Assembly: GCA_003452735.1 (NCBI GenBank)
Contig: DMNL01000071.1
Coordinates: 1-32,415 of the forward strand
Origin: Spirochaetaceae bacterium
GTDB lineage: Bacteria; Spirochaetota; Spirochaetia; Treponematales; Rectinemataceae
Length of the DNA stretch: 32,415 bases
Reading direction: 5' to 3'
Shown piece after piece: positions 8,587 to 16,907 of this stretch (position 1 is the first letter of the stretch; each line of letters starts with the position of its first letter). A program made the translations under genes and the position numbers. Under the pieces are notes generated by a model. The model had not been told where the DNA came from. It was given only the letters and a program-made list of their open reading frames with translations, and did no database searches.

Positions 8587-9948
8587 ATGGGAAAGATCGG
8601 TGATATATTCCGCGAAGCTCGCCTTGGGAAAGGGTTGACGCTAGAGCAGGTAGCCGACGAGACCAATATCAGCAAGCGCTTTTTGCAGGGAATCGAGAGT
8701 GATGATTTCAGTGGCTTCCCTGGTGAAGTATATACTCTTGGCTTTATAAGAAACTATGCCGAGTTCCTTAGTCTCAATTCATCAGCAATGGTCGAGCTTT
8801 ATCGATCGGATGAGAGCACAAGACAATCTGAGACCGATAAATCCGAAAGTATTGAACCCCCCTCGCCCGTTGAAGATAGTAAAAAAGGAGAAGCATTGAC
8901 TCAGGAGCTTCCTTTCTCATCCGAAGTCGATAAATCGGCTAAAGAGAATGTAGAACCTCCCCCTTTGCAGAGGAAGCCAATAGGGAAAAGCACTAAAAAA
9001 CAAAAATCAGAAAACACTAAAATAGAGACGAATGCTAACATACATGTGGATCGGACTTTGGAAAAATCTGGCTCTGCTAATTTTCAGCCAGGAGAAAAAA
9101 CTAGGACTGCCAATATTCAGTTAGGCAGAATATTGCCGCTTGTTTTTCTTGCTATAGTGCTTATCGTTGCAGCCGTTAGCATTATACCGAGACTCAGAAT
9201 ATCTCCTAGTGCTGCTCGAGTTCCAACGGAGTATCGTGCTGAAGGTTTGCCTTTCGAGCAACGCCTTTATCCACAAGATAAGGTCTATATTCCTATTAGC
9301 GGAGATGTCATCTCTATAACTCTCGACTCTATAAAAGATAAGGTCTTATTCAACACTCCATTTGGAACAATAGCAGTAGGATTGAATGAGAAATCGGTCA
9401 TGAACCCTTCTGCCGATCGAGAACGCCTCATTATTGCAGTGAGCGATTATGACCCGAGAAAATCTCAGAATGGAGCCATGGTTAATTTCGATGTAGAAGA
9501 AGCACTTTCTAGCACCGAAAGCTCATCGGATATCATTGTGCCGTCCACATCAGAAAAAACCCCGCTTTCTCAGGATTTGATACAAAACCAAGCAGGGAGA
9601 ACAAGCCAAGCACAAACTTCTTCAACAATACTTTTTAGGAGCACTGGTGGGCCTCACCCTTTTTATGTAAATGTGAGTTTTATAGCCCCAGTCTTTTTCC
9701 GTTATGAGGCCGACAGAAAAGAATGGGTTGAAAGATATTACCGCAAGGGAGAATCCATAACAGTAAATGCTTCTAATACTATAACCTTTTGGACAGCCAA
9801 TGCTCAAGCTGTAAAAGTGAATGTATTTCAATCAGCAGGTAAGTCCGCGGAGCTTATAATGGGAGGGCCTGGAGAAATCGCGGTTCAACGCCTATCTTGG
9901 TCCAATTCTCAAGGTGGTTGGGCAATGATAGCAACTCCAGTGGACTAA
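8587..9948 (+). CDS. RodZ-like membrane protein with N-terminal Cro/C1-type helix-turn-helix
   Basis: 453 residues. Residues 1-75 are the HTH_25 domain of RodZ (IGDIFREARLGKGLTLEQVA, then ISKRFLQGIE and YTLGFIRNYAEFL). A low-complexity charged, Pro/Ser/Lys-rich cytoplasmic linker follows. One transmembrane helix is at about 182-201 (ILPLVFLAIVLIVAAVSIIP) and a large extracytoplasmic part follows. The last ~95 residues resemble the beta-sandwich (DUF4115-like) end of RodZ. RodZ links MreB to the wall-elongation machinery and affects cell shape. AAGGAG lies 5 bases before the ATG at 8587; two GTGs just upstream are too close to it. The periplasmic part is longer than in E. coli RodZ. 27 bases after the LolA-like gene. 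Confidence 0.85.
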   Translation: MGKIGDIFREARLGKGLTLEQVADETNISKRFLQGIESDDFSGFPGEVYTLGFIRNYAEFLSLNSSAMVELYRSDESTRQSETDKSESIEPPSPVEDSKKGEALTQELPFSSEVDKSAKENVEPPPLQRKPIGKSTKKQKSENTKIETNANIHVDRTLEKSGSANFQPGEKTRTANIQLGRILPLVFLAIVLIVAAVSIIPRLRISPSAARVPTEYRAEGLPFEQRLYPQDKVYIPISGDVISITLDSIKDKVLFNTPFGTIAVGLNEKSVMNPSADRERLIIAVSDYDPRKSQNGAMVNFDVEEALSSTESSSDIIVPSTSEKTPLSQDLIQNQAGRTSQAQTSSTILFRSTGGPHPFYVNVSFIAPVFFRYEADRKEWVERYYRKGESITVNASNTITFWTANAQAVKVNVFQSAGKSAELIMGGPGEIAVQRLSWSNSQGGWAMIATPVD

Positions 9949-9953
9949 AGTTC

Positions 9954-9981
9954 TTGCTGCCAATAATCCTTTTATTATATA
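9954..9981 (+). promoter_or_regulatory. Possible internal promoter before rimO
   Basis: TTGCTG (9954-9959), 16 bases, TATATA (9976-9981) in the 64-base gap before rimO, the largest gap in this operon. Modest match; rimO could equally be read from the upstream promoter. Confidence 0.3.
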
Positions 9982-10012
9982 GATATCGCTTAAGATCTTG
10001 AGGAAATCTTAA

Positions 10013-11344
10013 ATGCCTACATTTTTCATGGATCAGCATGGCTGCGCAAAAAACCAAGTGGATGGAGAAGAAATCAGCTCGCGCCTCATTGACGCGGATT
10101 TTCTAGCTGTAAGCTCACCCGATGAAGCTGATGCTATTATTGTAAACACATGTGGTTTTATCGAAGATGCCAAAAAAGAATCGATAGGAGCAATAGTCGA
10201 AGCAAAGACAAGATGGCCGGAGAAAAAAGTTATAGCGATTGGTTGCCTCTCGCAGCGCTATCCTGATGAATTATTTAATAACCTACCAGAAGCAGATGGC
10301 GTTCTAGGGAATGGGGATCTTTCCATAATCCCAGAAGCAGTGACAAAGATTCTATCAGGAGAACGAATTATGCTCGTGCCTGTACAGAGTACGGCAATGC
10401 CTAGCCCACACTATCAACGAAAGGTCTTTTTCGATTATCCAGGAACAGCTTATATTAAGATCACCGAAGGATGTTCAAATTACTGTAGTTACTGTGCAAT
10501 TCCGCTGATTAGAGGTGAGCTTCGTTCGAGACAAATAGAAGATGTCGTACTGGAAGCCCAGAATCTCATATCTAAAGGCATGTATGAGCTTGTCTTAATT
10601 GGCCAAGACCTTGGAAATTACGGCAAGGACTTATCCGGTCAATGCATGCTTTTAGACTTGATGCAAGCCTTATCGAACATAGAAAAAGATTTCCGAATAC
10701 GCTTTCTTTATATTCATCCTGACCACTTTCCTTCTGAAATATTGCAGATCATAGCCCATGATTCTCGCTTTTCACCTTATTTCGACCTACCTTTTCAGCA
10801 TGCTTCGGCTCCGATCCTCAAAAAAATGAACCGTTATGGTTCTGCTATAAAATATCTGGATCTGATATCGAGAATAAGAAGCGAGTTGCCTATGTCTATG
10901 ATTCGTTCCACTTTTCTTGTTGGATTTCCCGGAGAAACCGAAGATGATTTTGAGGCTCTGCTCGATTTCCAGAAAGCTGCAAATATCGATTGGCTCGGTG
11001 TGTTTTCATATTCGCTTGAAGAGAATACGCCTGCATATAGTATGAAAGATCGCATCCCAAAATCCATTGCCAGGAAAAGAAAAGCAATTCTGGAAAAGGA
11101 ACAGATGGCCATAACTTCCAATAGATTACGGCGCTTTATAGGAGTCACGGATAGCTTCATCATAGAAGAGGCTTTTTGTAAAGATGACTTATGTTTCGGA
11201 CGCGGTTGGATGCAGGCTCCTGATGTAGATGGTGTTACCATAATAAATACGTCTCTAAAACCCGGCATAGTGGCAAGGGCACAGATCGTATCTGTTAATG
11301 GTGTCGATTTCAATGCAGAATTGGAGTATACTGCCACACCATGA
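10013..11344 (+). CDS. rimO: Ribosomal protein S12 methylthiotransferase RimO
   Basis: 443 residues, a normal length. Radical-SAM enzyme with two 4Fe-4S clusters that adds a methylthio group to the conserved Asp of ribosomal protein S12. The N-terminal UPF0004 domain supplies Cys11 (QHGCAKNQVD), Cys46 (NTCGF) and Cys77 (IGCLSQRYP). The radical-SAM motif CSNYCSYC uses Cys153, 157 and 160. The C-terminal ~65 residues form the TRAM domain. HGCAKNxVD and the IRGxxRSR-like stretch (LIRGELRSRQIE) favour RimO over MiaB. GAGGAA lies about 8 bases before the ATG. The stop overlaps the helicase start by 4 bases (ATGA). Confidence 0.94.
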   Translation: MPTFFMDQHGCAKNQVDGEEISSRLIDADFLAVSSPDEADAIIVNTCGFIEDAKKESIGAIVEAKTRWPEKKVIAIGCLSQRYPDELFNNLPEADGVLGNGDLSIIPEAVTKILSGERIMLVPVQSTAMPSPHYQRKVFFDYPGTAYIKITEGCSNYCSYCAIPLIRGELRSRQIEDVVLEAQNLISKGMYELVLIGQDLGNYGKDLSGQCMLLDLMQALSNIEKDFRIRFLYIHPDHFPSEILQIIAHDSRFSPYFDLPFQHASAPILKKMNRYGSAIKYLDLISRIRSELPMSMIRSTFLVGFPGETEDDFEALLDFQKAANIDWLGVFSYSLEENTPAYSMKDRIPKSIARKRKAILEKEQMAITSNRLRRFIGVTDSFIIEEAFCKDDLCFGRGWMQAPDVDGVTIINTSLKPGIVARAQIVSVNGVDFNAELEYTATP

Positions 11345-13530
11345 AATTAGGACAGATTCCTGAATATCTGGAAGGATTAAATCCAGAACAGCTCGAAGCA
11401 GTTTGCTATGAGGGAAACCGTCTTCTCATTCTTGCAGGCGCAGGCACTGGCAAAACTCGAGTCATAACAACCAAAATAGCGCACCTAGTCAAACAAGGAA
11501 AAGTCTTACCTGAATCCATTCTTGCCGTGACCTTTACGAATAAGGCTGCAAATGAAATGCGCGAGCGCGCAATGGCTATCGAGCCATATTGTGAAAGAGC
11601 GATCATAAGGACTTTCCATTCTTTTGGAGCATGGTTTATGCGGCGCAATGCCAAAGCCTTCGATCTGCGAAGCGAGTTTACCATCTATGACGAAGATGAC
11701 TCCGCTGAGCTCGTTCATTCGATATTCCCTGCTTTTAATAAGCGCGATTGTGGCGATTATGCTTTTCTAATTGCAAAGGCTAAAGATTATTGCCTAGCGC
11801 CTGATTCCCCGAATCTAGATTTTATAAGTAGAAATCCGGAATTCAGGCGCATCTATTCGGCTTATGAAGATAGATTACGTTCTACGGGCAATGTCGATTT
11901 TGGAGACCTCATCTTGATACCCGCCTTGCTCCTCGAAAAAGATGAGACAATTAGAAATCGTACACGCCAGCGCTTTAGAGTAATCCTTGTTGATGAATAT
12001 CAGGATTCGAATATAGCCCAATTCAGACTTCTTCAGCAGCTCGCTGGTTCTGACACAATGCTTTGTGTAGTTGGAGATGATGACCAATCTATATATCGTT
12101 TCCGAGGCGCAGAAGTCAAAAATATCTTAAATTTCCCTAAAGTATTTCCAGATACAAAGATAATTAGACTTGAGCGCAATTATAGATCGCATCAAGCTAT
12201 ATTGGATCTTGCTCACAGCATAGTAATTCACAACGAAAACAGGCTCGGAAAGAACCTCCTAGCTACTAGACCAGGAGGAAACAGGCCAATAATTGCATTT
12301 CTTGATGACCAGGACCAAGAGGTGGAGTTCTGTGCTCATACAGCGCGCCAATATGTCAAGGGTGGAGGCGAATGGAAAGATATCGCTATACTCTACCGAA
12401 CAAATGCCCAGTCTCTAGGTTTTGAACGCCTTTTCCCGCAATTTGATATACCTTATCGAATCGTTGGTGCTGTACGGTTTTATGAACGCGAAGAAATCAA
12501 AGATATGCTGGCATTTTTAGCAATTCTTGCAAATCCAAGAGACGAGATTTCTTTCAAACGCATTGTTAATAAGCCTTCAAGGGGAATTGGTGCAACATCT
12601 CTAGATAAGATTATCTCTTTTTCGCTCCATAATGGCGCTGATCTGATAGAAGCTTCTCGTCAAACAATTGCAAGTATTCCTCGCAAGGGCAGCGAAGGGC
12701 TCAAAGAATTTCTCACCCTCGTCGAAGAGGCAAAGACTTCATTTCATAAAGACATGACTGTTAAAGAAAATTCAGGCGATCTGGGATCGCTTATTTCGGA
12801 TTTTGCTCAGAAAAGCGGCCTTCTCGAGTTCTATGACAACAAGGATAGAATATCGGGCACCCATAAAAAAGAGAACATAGACGAACTCGTCAATGCAGCC
12901 TCGGACCATCCGCTTTCAGAGGAAGGCCTTCTGGAGTTCTTGGATGATGTCATGCTCGATCAATCTCGACAGAGAAATGAAAACAATGAAGATTCAGTAA
13001 CATTGATTACAATGCACAACACAAAAGGCCTCGAATTTCCTATAGTGATAGTCACAGGGCTTGAACAAGGACTCTTCCCGCGAAATGATGAAGAGGGCGA
13101 TGACATAGAAGAGCAAAGACGCCTCTTCTATGTTTCTGTCACAAGGGCGAAAAACCAGCTTTACCTGACTTCATGTCGTTGGCGCCGAATCCATGGAAAG
13201 CTCTTCGAAACCATGCCGAGCCAATTCATATCAGAGATCGACCCATCTCTCTATAAGCTATGGGCTGATTCAAGAAATAAGATGAGAGCAGCTTCTCCAC
13301 AGTATCACTCGCCATCCATGGTTGCTCCATCTCAATCCAATATATCAGCCAAGAAATCAGAATGGGAACCAGGTATGTCTGTCTATCATGATGAATACGG
13401 GAATGGAACTGTGATAAAAGTAACACTATCCCAGAGTGCTGGTCCTCTTGTCATAGTTAAGTTCGAGACTGGAAAAACTGCGCAGTTTTTCCCGAAATAT
13501 ACAAAAAAATTAGAAAAAATCAAGAATTGA
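11341..13530 (+). CDS. pcrA: UvrD/PcrA/Rep-type superfamily 1A DNA helicase
   Basis: 729 residues; ATP-driven 3'-5' helicase for DNA repair and replication restart. Motifs: Q motif LNPEQLEAV, Walker A GAGTGKT (33-39), Ia TFTNKAA, II VDEYQD (217-222), III GDDDQSIYRFRGA, IV ERNYRS, V TMHNTKGLEFP, VI RRLFYVSVTRA. The C-terminus (from about residue 670) carries the small PcrA/UvrD Tudor-like domain (VYHDEYGNGTVI, then VKFETGKTAQFFPKY). In PcrA that domain contacts RNA polymerase, which favours a PcrA/UvrD1-like over a Rep assignment. The start overlaps the rimO stop, so translation is probably coupled. Confidence 0.93.
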   Translation: MKLGQIPEYLEGLNPEQLEAVCYEGNRLLILAGAGTGKTRVITTKIAHLVKQGKVLPESILAVTFTNKAANEMRERAMAIEPYCERAIIRTFHSFGAWFMRRNAKAFDLRSEFTIYDEDDSAELVHSIFPAFNKRDCGDYAFLIAKAKDYCLAPDSPNLDFISRNPEFRRIYSAYEDRLRSTGNVDFGDLILIPALLLEKDETIRNRTRQRFRVILVDEYQDSNIAQFRLLQQLAGSDTMLCVVGDDDQSIYRFRGAEVKNILNFPKVFPDTKIIRLERNYRSHQAILDLAHSIVIHNENRLGKNLLATRPGGNRPIIAFLDDQDQEVEFCAHTARQYVKGGGEWKDIAILYRTNAQSLGFERLFPQFDIPYRIVGAVRFYEREEIKDMLAFLAILANPRDEISFKRIVNKPSRGIGATSLDKIISFSLHNGADLIEASRQTIASIPRKGSEGLKEFLTLVEEAKTSFHKDMTVKENSGDLGSLISDFAQKSGLLEFYDNKDRISGTHKKENIDELVNAASDHPLSEEGLLEFLDDVMLDQSRQRNENNEDSVTLITMHNTKGLEFPIVIVTGLEQGLFPRNDEEGDDIEEQRRLFYVSVTRAKNQLYLTSCRWRRIHGKLFETMPSQFISEIDPSLYKLWADSRNKMRAASPQYHSPSMVAPSQSNISAKKSEWEPGMSVYHDEYGNGTVIKVTLSQSAGPLVIVKFETGKTAQFFPKYTKKLEKIKN

Positions 13531-13557
13531 AATCGCCATTGAGAGGATCGCTCTAGT

Positions 13558-14394
13558 ATGTATGACAAAGATAGTGAAGAAAGGATTTCGCAACCCATTT
13601 TTAATTCTCTTCTCTCGTATCTACCAGAAATAAGCCGGATGCGTGGATGGCGAATGTACGCTCGCAATGGTTCGAGAATTCTGAGTCTTTGGTCAGACTA
13701 TGGAAGAATGCTCTTAGGTTATAGTCCGCGTGGCTTTGCCTCAATCGCAAAAAGTTCCATGGATAGAGGCCTTTTTTCGGCCACACCAGGAAAATGGAAT
13801 AGTCGCATCGATAAAATGCTGCATGGACTTTTGCCGGAATATCAAAACATCAAGATTCTAGGTTCACAAGAAAAAGCACTTACAATATTGCAAGGGCTGA
13901 AAGGGCTCGCCTCTTCAGCACCAAGTCTAGCCAGTTGTAGATTTCTCTTCGATTCATATTTAAGGAGGGATAACAAGCTTCCAGATACTATTTGCCTTGT
14001 GCTACCCATTCCTAGTGCTCTTTCGATTGGAATTATTGCAAGCAAGCTATCGACAAGCCTATTGATGGAGCAAGAACTTATCGAAGGCATAAAAGGCATG
14101 ACTTCGATCTATGCTCTTTCTAAGATGCAATCTGAAGAAGAAAAAGCTATAATCTCTAGAAAGCTAGAGCCTCTCTGGGAATGCTTCGATCTATATAAAG
14201 GAACCCTCTTTTCCCGCTCCGGTCCATGGCTTTTTCCAAACTATCCCAGAGAGAAACATGAAGAGATTTTTATATATTGCCTTAAAAACGGTTTGCTTAT
14301 TTCTCCAGATTACGATTTCCCTTCGTCTGTGCCTGGGGACTTTGATAAAGGTGAACTCGGCCCGTTGAGATCGGTTGCTGAATCTTTTTTATGA
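13558..14394 (+). CDS. Conserved unknown protein, resembles a fold-type I aminotransferase lacking the cofactor domain
   Basis: 278 residues; not firmly recognised. The first ~95 residues (WRMYARNGSRILSLWSDYGR, then LLGYSPRGF, MDRGLFS and a bulky LLPEYQ) read like the N-terminal arm and first helices of class III aminotransferases. The end (CLKNGLLISPDYDFPSSVPG and the following KGEL stretch) reads like their small C-terminal domain. The middle ~100 residues are too short for the large PLP domain, and no Lys-containing Schiff-base motif is visible. It may be a shrunken, non-catalytic relative. AGAGGA lies about 10 bases before the ATG. It follows the helicase by 27 bases and ends the operon. 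The last 85 bases overlap the transporter gene on the other strand. The aminotransferase link is inference from memory of the family. Confidence 0.75.
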   Translation: MYDKDSEERISQPIFNSLLSYLPEISRMRGWRMYARNGSRILSLWSDYGRMLLGYSPRGFASIAKSSMDRGLFSATPGKWNSRIDKMLHGLLPEYQNIKILGSQEKALTILQGLKGLASSAPSLASCRFLFDSYLRRDNKLPDTICLVLPIPSALSIGIIASKLSTSLLMEQELIEGIKGMTSIYALSKMQSEEEKAIISRKLEPLWECFDLYKGTLFSRSGPWLFPNYPREKHEEIFIYCLKNGLLISPDYDFPSSVPGDFDKGELGPLRSVAESFL

Positions 14395-15323
14395 GATGCA
14401 TAACCCCATCTATTGAGAATCAAAACCCCCGCGAGAATAGAAACACCACCTATAATTCGCTGAATAGTCACCTTTTCCCCAAGTATCAATATAGAAAGAA
14501 TATTAGTGAATACTGGCTCAATTGTGCTGATAATAGAGGTATCTCTAGCACCAAGATATTGCATCGCAATAAAAAGCGTCACAATAGGCAAAACAGAAGC
14601 CATAATTGCGATGCAAAGCACTATGAGAAATTGCTCGGTAGAAGAAGGAATAAGAAAAGTATCTTCTAGAAGAGCGAGACAGAGGTACACAAGCGCAGCT
14701 GCCGTCATAATGATCGCAGTAGCCCACAAAGAATCCACTCCATCGAGGACATGCTCCGCAACAACAAGATAAACGGCATAGGCAACCGCAACCAGAATTC
14801 CCAATGCAAGACCTATAATCGGATATGATCCCGCTTTCCAAAAAGTTAGTATGCAACCCATAAAAGAAAGCGCAAGAGCAAGGACTTGAATGCGCTTGGG
14901 CTTTTGGTGTTGCCAAACAAATATTATGAGAAATACGAAAGAAGGATATAGATACAGCAGCAGGCTTGTAATACCAGGGTCCAAGATTTTTACTGTAAGG
15001 AAAAAGAGTCCTGCTTGTGGTGAAAAACCAAATAGACCAAGTAAAAAGACAGATTTCCAAAGTCCTTGCTGTCCATGATTATCTTTTCTTTTCTCAATAT
15101 CGCTCTTAGCTAATATACTTTTCGACTGAATGTGTTTCCGAATATACACTACAAACCATAGGAAAAGGGCTGCAACGAGAAAACGCCATGCGAGCGCACA
15201 TAGTACAGAGAATCCATGGTAATAAAGCAATTCAGCAAAAATGCCAAGTGTAGAAAAGCTGATGGCTGAGATTATAGCCGCAAGGAACCCATGCATTACG
15301 GTACTGTTACGAGCCCTTATCAT
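14310..15323 (-). CDS. EamA-family (DMT superfamily) transporter
   Basis: 337 residues with ten predicted transmembrane helices in two EamA repeats, roughly residues 10-150 and 165-305. Signs are the opening GFLAAIISAISFSTLGIFAE, the end-of-repeat STIEPVFTNILSILILGEKV and the GGVSILAGVLILNRWG tail. EamA proteins export or import small metabolites (amino acids, nucleotide sugars, drugs); the substrate cannot be named. The ATG at 15323 is kept because a G-rich tract (GGGG) is about 10 bases upstream; an inner ATG at 15296 has no properly spaced SD. It starts 21 bases after the membrane protein gene and is probably co-transcribed with it and glgA. The hydrophilic last ~25 residues are the part encoded in the tail-to-tail overlap. 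Confidence 0.9.
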   Translation of the reverse strand: MIRARNSTVMHGFLAAIISAISFSTLGIFAELLYYHGFSVLCALAWRFLVAALFLWFVVYIRKHIQSKSILAKSDIEKRKDNHGQQGLWKSVFLLGLFGFSPQAGLFFLTVKILDPGITSLLLYLYPSFVFLIIFVWQHQKPKRIQVLALALSFMGCILTFWKAGSYPIIGLALGILVAVAYAVYLVVAEHVLDGVDSLWATAIIMTAAALVYLCLALLEDTFLIPSSTEQFLIVLCIAIMASVLPIVTLFIAMQYLGARDTSIISTIEPVFTNILSILILGEKVTIQRIIGGVSILAGVLILNRWGYASHKKDSATDLNGPSSPLSKSPGTDEGKS

Positions 15324-15344
15324 TTTGTTAAAGCCCCAGAATTA

Positions 15345-16862
15345 CTATGATATAGGAGAATCGGTATCGAAGACCGTCTTCTGTGGAGAGTAATCTTTTT
15401 CATCGATCGATGCACGAACCCGCTCGACTTCCCGTTCGATGAATTCAATATCGCTAAAAGTCCACTTGCCTTCGGGACTGATTTCTCCTCTGCTCCAAGC
15501 TGCGAGATGCTGCGTCTCTTCCAGCAAGGCATTGGTTTTTTCAGGTCGAACTTCATTAGCTGGCAATTGTATAGAATGAGGATCAAAGTATTGGGGATTA
15601 GCGATCACGGCTGAATAAAGAACTCTCCTCATATTTTCATGTTTGATTTTCTCGTTTTCGCGCTTGATTAGAAGAGACCGAACGATCGGTATTCCGAAAA
15701 AAAGAATCGAAAATGCCAATGGCGCGACACCCAGAAGCCATCCTACAAGAACCACAGGCTGATTTGCCCCTAGCATAGAAAACAGATAAACTGTGTAAGA
15801 ATATAAAAAGCTCAGTCCGCCTTTTAGCCCTGTTCCTTCCGGAGTCTGAACGATAATTGCGGTGCCCAGGTTAATAGCATTCCATAGATAATATGAGCCA
15901 AATACAAGGTTGAATATGTTTACCCAGCGGAAGGTTCGATCCATCTTTTCTGGGTTCGAAGAGAAGCGATGAAGTTTTTTAGTCGGAAACGTAGAGGCTG
16001 TGACACCTGATACTGTAGCAGTCTTTGTTAGCAAGGATGGAAAGAAAAAGTAGAGTGCTCCATTTTCTGTAACCTCAGGACTGCCTTCGAATTCTACAAG
16101 ATACCTTGTTATGCAATCTTCGGCCTCCTCTGGTTTGAGCCCAGATATGGCCATAAATTCTGGCAATGAAATTACACCTTTATGAGTCTGAACGAAAGCT
16201 ACAAATGCCTTTTTCAGGATAGTATCCCATTCTGCATTTGGATCACCATCTCCGAAGACATGCGAAAATACAGCCTTATGGAGAGGTCGCCGTTGAGCTT
16301 TAGCTTGAGCGCTGCGATACCTGTCTTCTGGCCCTTTGAATAGCTCGCTATAGAACCAGAGTCGAATCATCGAATCGAAAAGATTAGTGGTAAGCCACAA
16401 GCCACCAAGTCCGCCACCGCCTCGGCGGTCATCGCTATCACGAGATCCACCTCCGCGCATCGCGACAGAGCCAAAGAGAGCAACTAGAGCAAGGGCTAAA
16501 AAAATAAAGAAATAACCAAAGAGAGTAACTAGAATCCACACCTTAAAAAGGAATTTTCCTGTTTCTACCGCTCCTTTAGTGATGGTCTTCCACAATCTTC
16601 GCATAGAAGGTCCAAAACCCTTGTATTTGCTTTTGAATCCATTAGGAAAGGAATACAAGAGATCACCTCTCTCCGATACGCGAATTCTGCCTCGATATTC
16701 ATCGGAGATAGTGGGCATTTCAGCATTAATCTGTGCTAGGGGTAAGCCTGTTGCTCGAGCAAGATCTGCGCTAGTCCATTCCTTTGTATAGCTGCGCAAG
16801 GCATGCAAAAGCTGATCTCTTACCTCCTGCTTATTGTAATCCAGTATTTTAGACTCAGACAT
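15345..16862 (-). CDS. Unknown membrane protein with two winged-helix-like modules
   Basis: 505 residues, function unknown. Residues about 15-73 form a small alpha/beta module ending in GDLLYSFP. Residues about 215-276 form a second one ending in GALYFFFP. Both look like winged-helix folds (ARATGLPLAQINAEM and MAISGLKPEEAEDCI as helix-turn-helix parts) and suggest an internal duplication. Between them are a transmembrane helix (about 107-133), a Gly/Arg/Asp-rich stretch (136-152) and a FGDGDPN motif (203-209). Three or so further membrane helices occupy 313-397, followed by a charged cytoplasmic tail. From memory, cyanobacterial and spirochaete hypothetical proteins share the FGDGDPN-plus-helices arrangement. 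AAGGA lies 8 bases before the ATG. It sits between glgA and the EamA transporter. Confidence 0.8.
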   Translation of the reverse strand: MSESKILDYNKQEVRDQLLHALRSYTKEWTSADLARATGLPLAQINAEMPTISDEYRGRIRVSERGDLLYSFPNGFKSKYKGFGPSMRRLWKTITKGAVETGKFLFKVWILVTLFGYFFIFLALALVALFGSVAMRGGGSRDSDDRRGGGGLGGLWLTTNLFDSMIRLWFYSELFKGPEDRYRSAQAKAQRRPLHKAVFSHVFGDGDPNAEWDTILKKAFVAFVQTHKGVISLPEFMAISGLKPEEAEDCITRYLVEFEGSPEVTENGALYFFFPSLLTKTATVSGVTASTFPTKKLHRFSSNPEKMDRTFRWVNIFNLVFGSYYLWNAINLGTAIIVQTPEGTGLKGGLSFLYSYTVYLFSMLGANQPVVLVGWLLGVAPLAFSILFFGIPIVRSLLIKRENEKIKHENMRRVLYSAVIANPQYFDPHSIQLPANEVRPEKTNALLEETQHLAAWSRGEISPEGKWTFSDIEFIEREVERVRASIDEKDYSPQKTVFDTDSPIS

Positions 16863-16907
16863 CGATGTGTTCCTTTTATCTTATTTGTATAGACTTCTTT
16901 TTAAGAT

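Noticed and set aside
10834..11337. 167-codon open frame on the minus strand inside rimO
   Set aside because: It lies wholly antisense to the TRAM and radical-SAM C-terminus of rimO, has no SD and no recognisable domain.
14545..15060. 171-codon minus-strand frame, rich in Cys and Tyr, inside the EamA transporter
   Set aside because: Out-of-frame shadow of the transporter; its odd composition reflects a shifted reading of hydrophobic codons.
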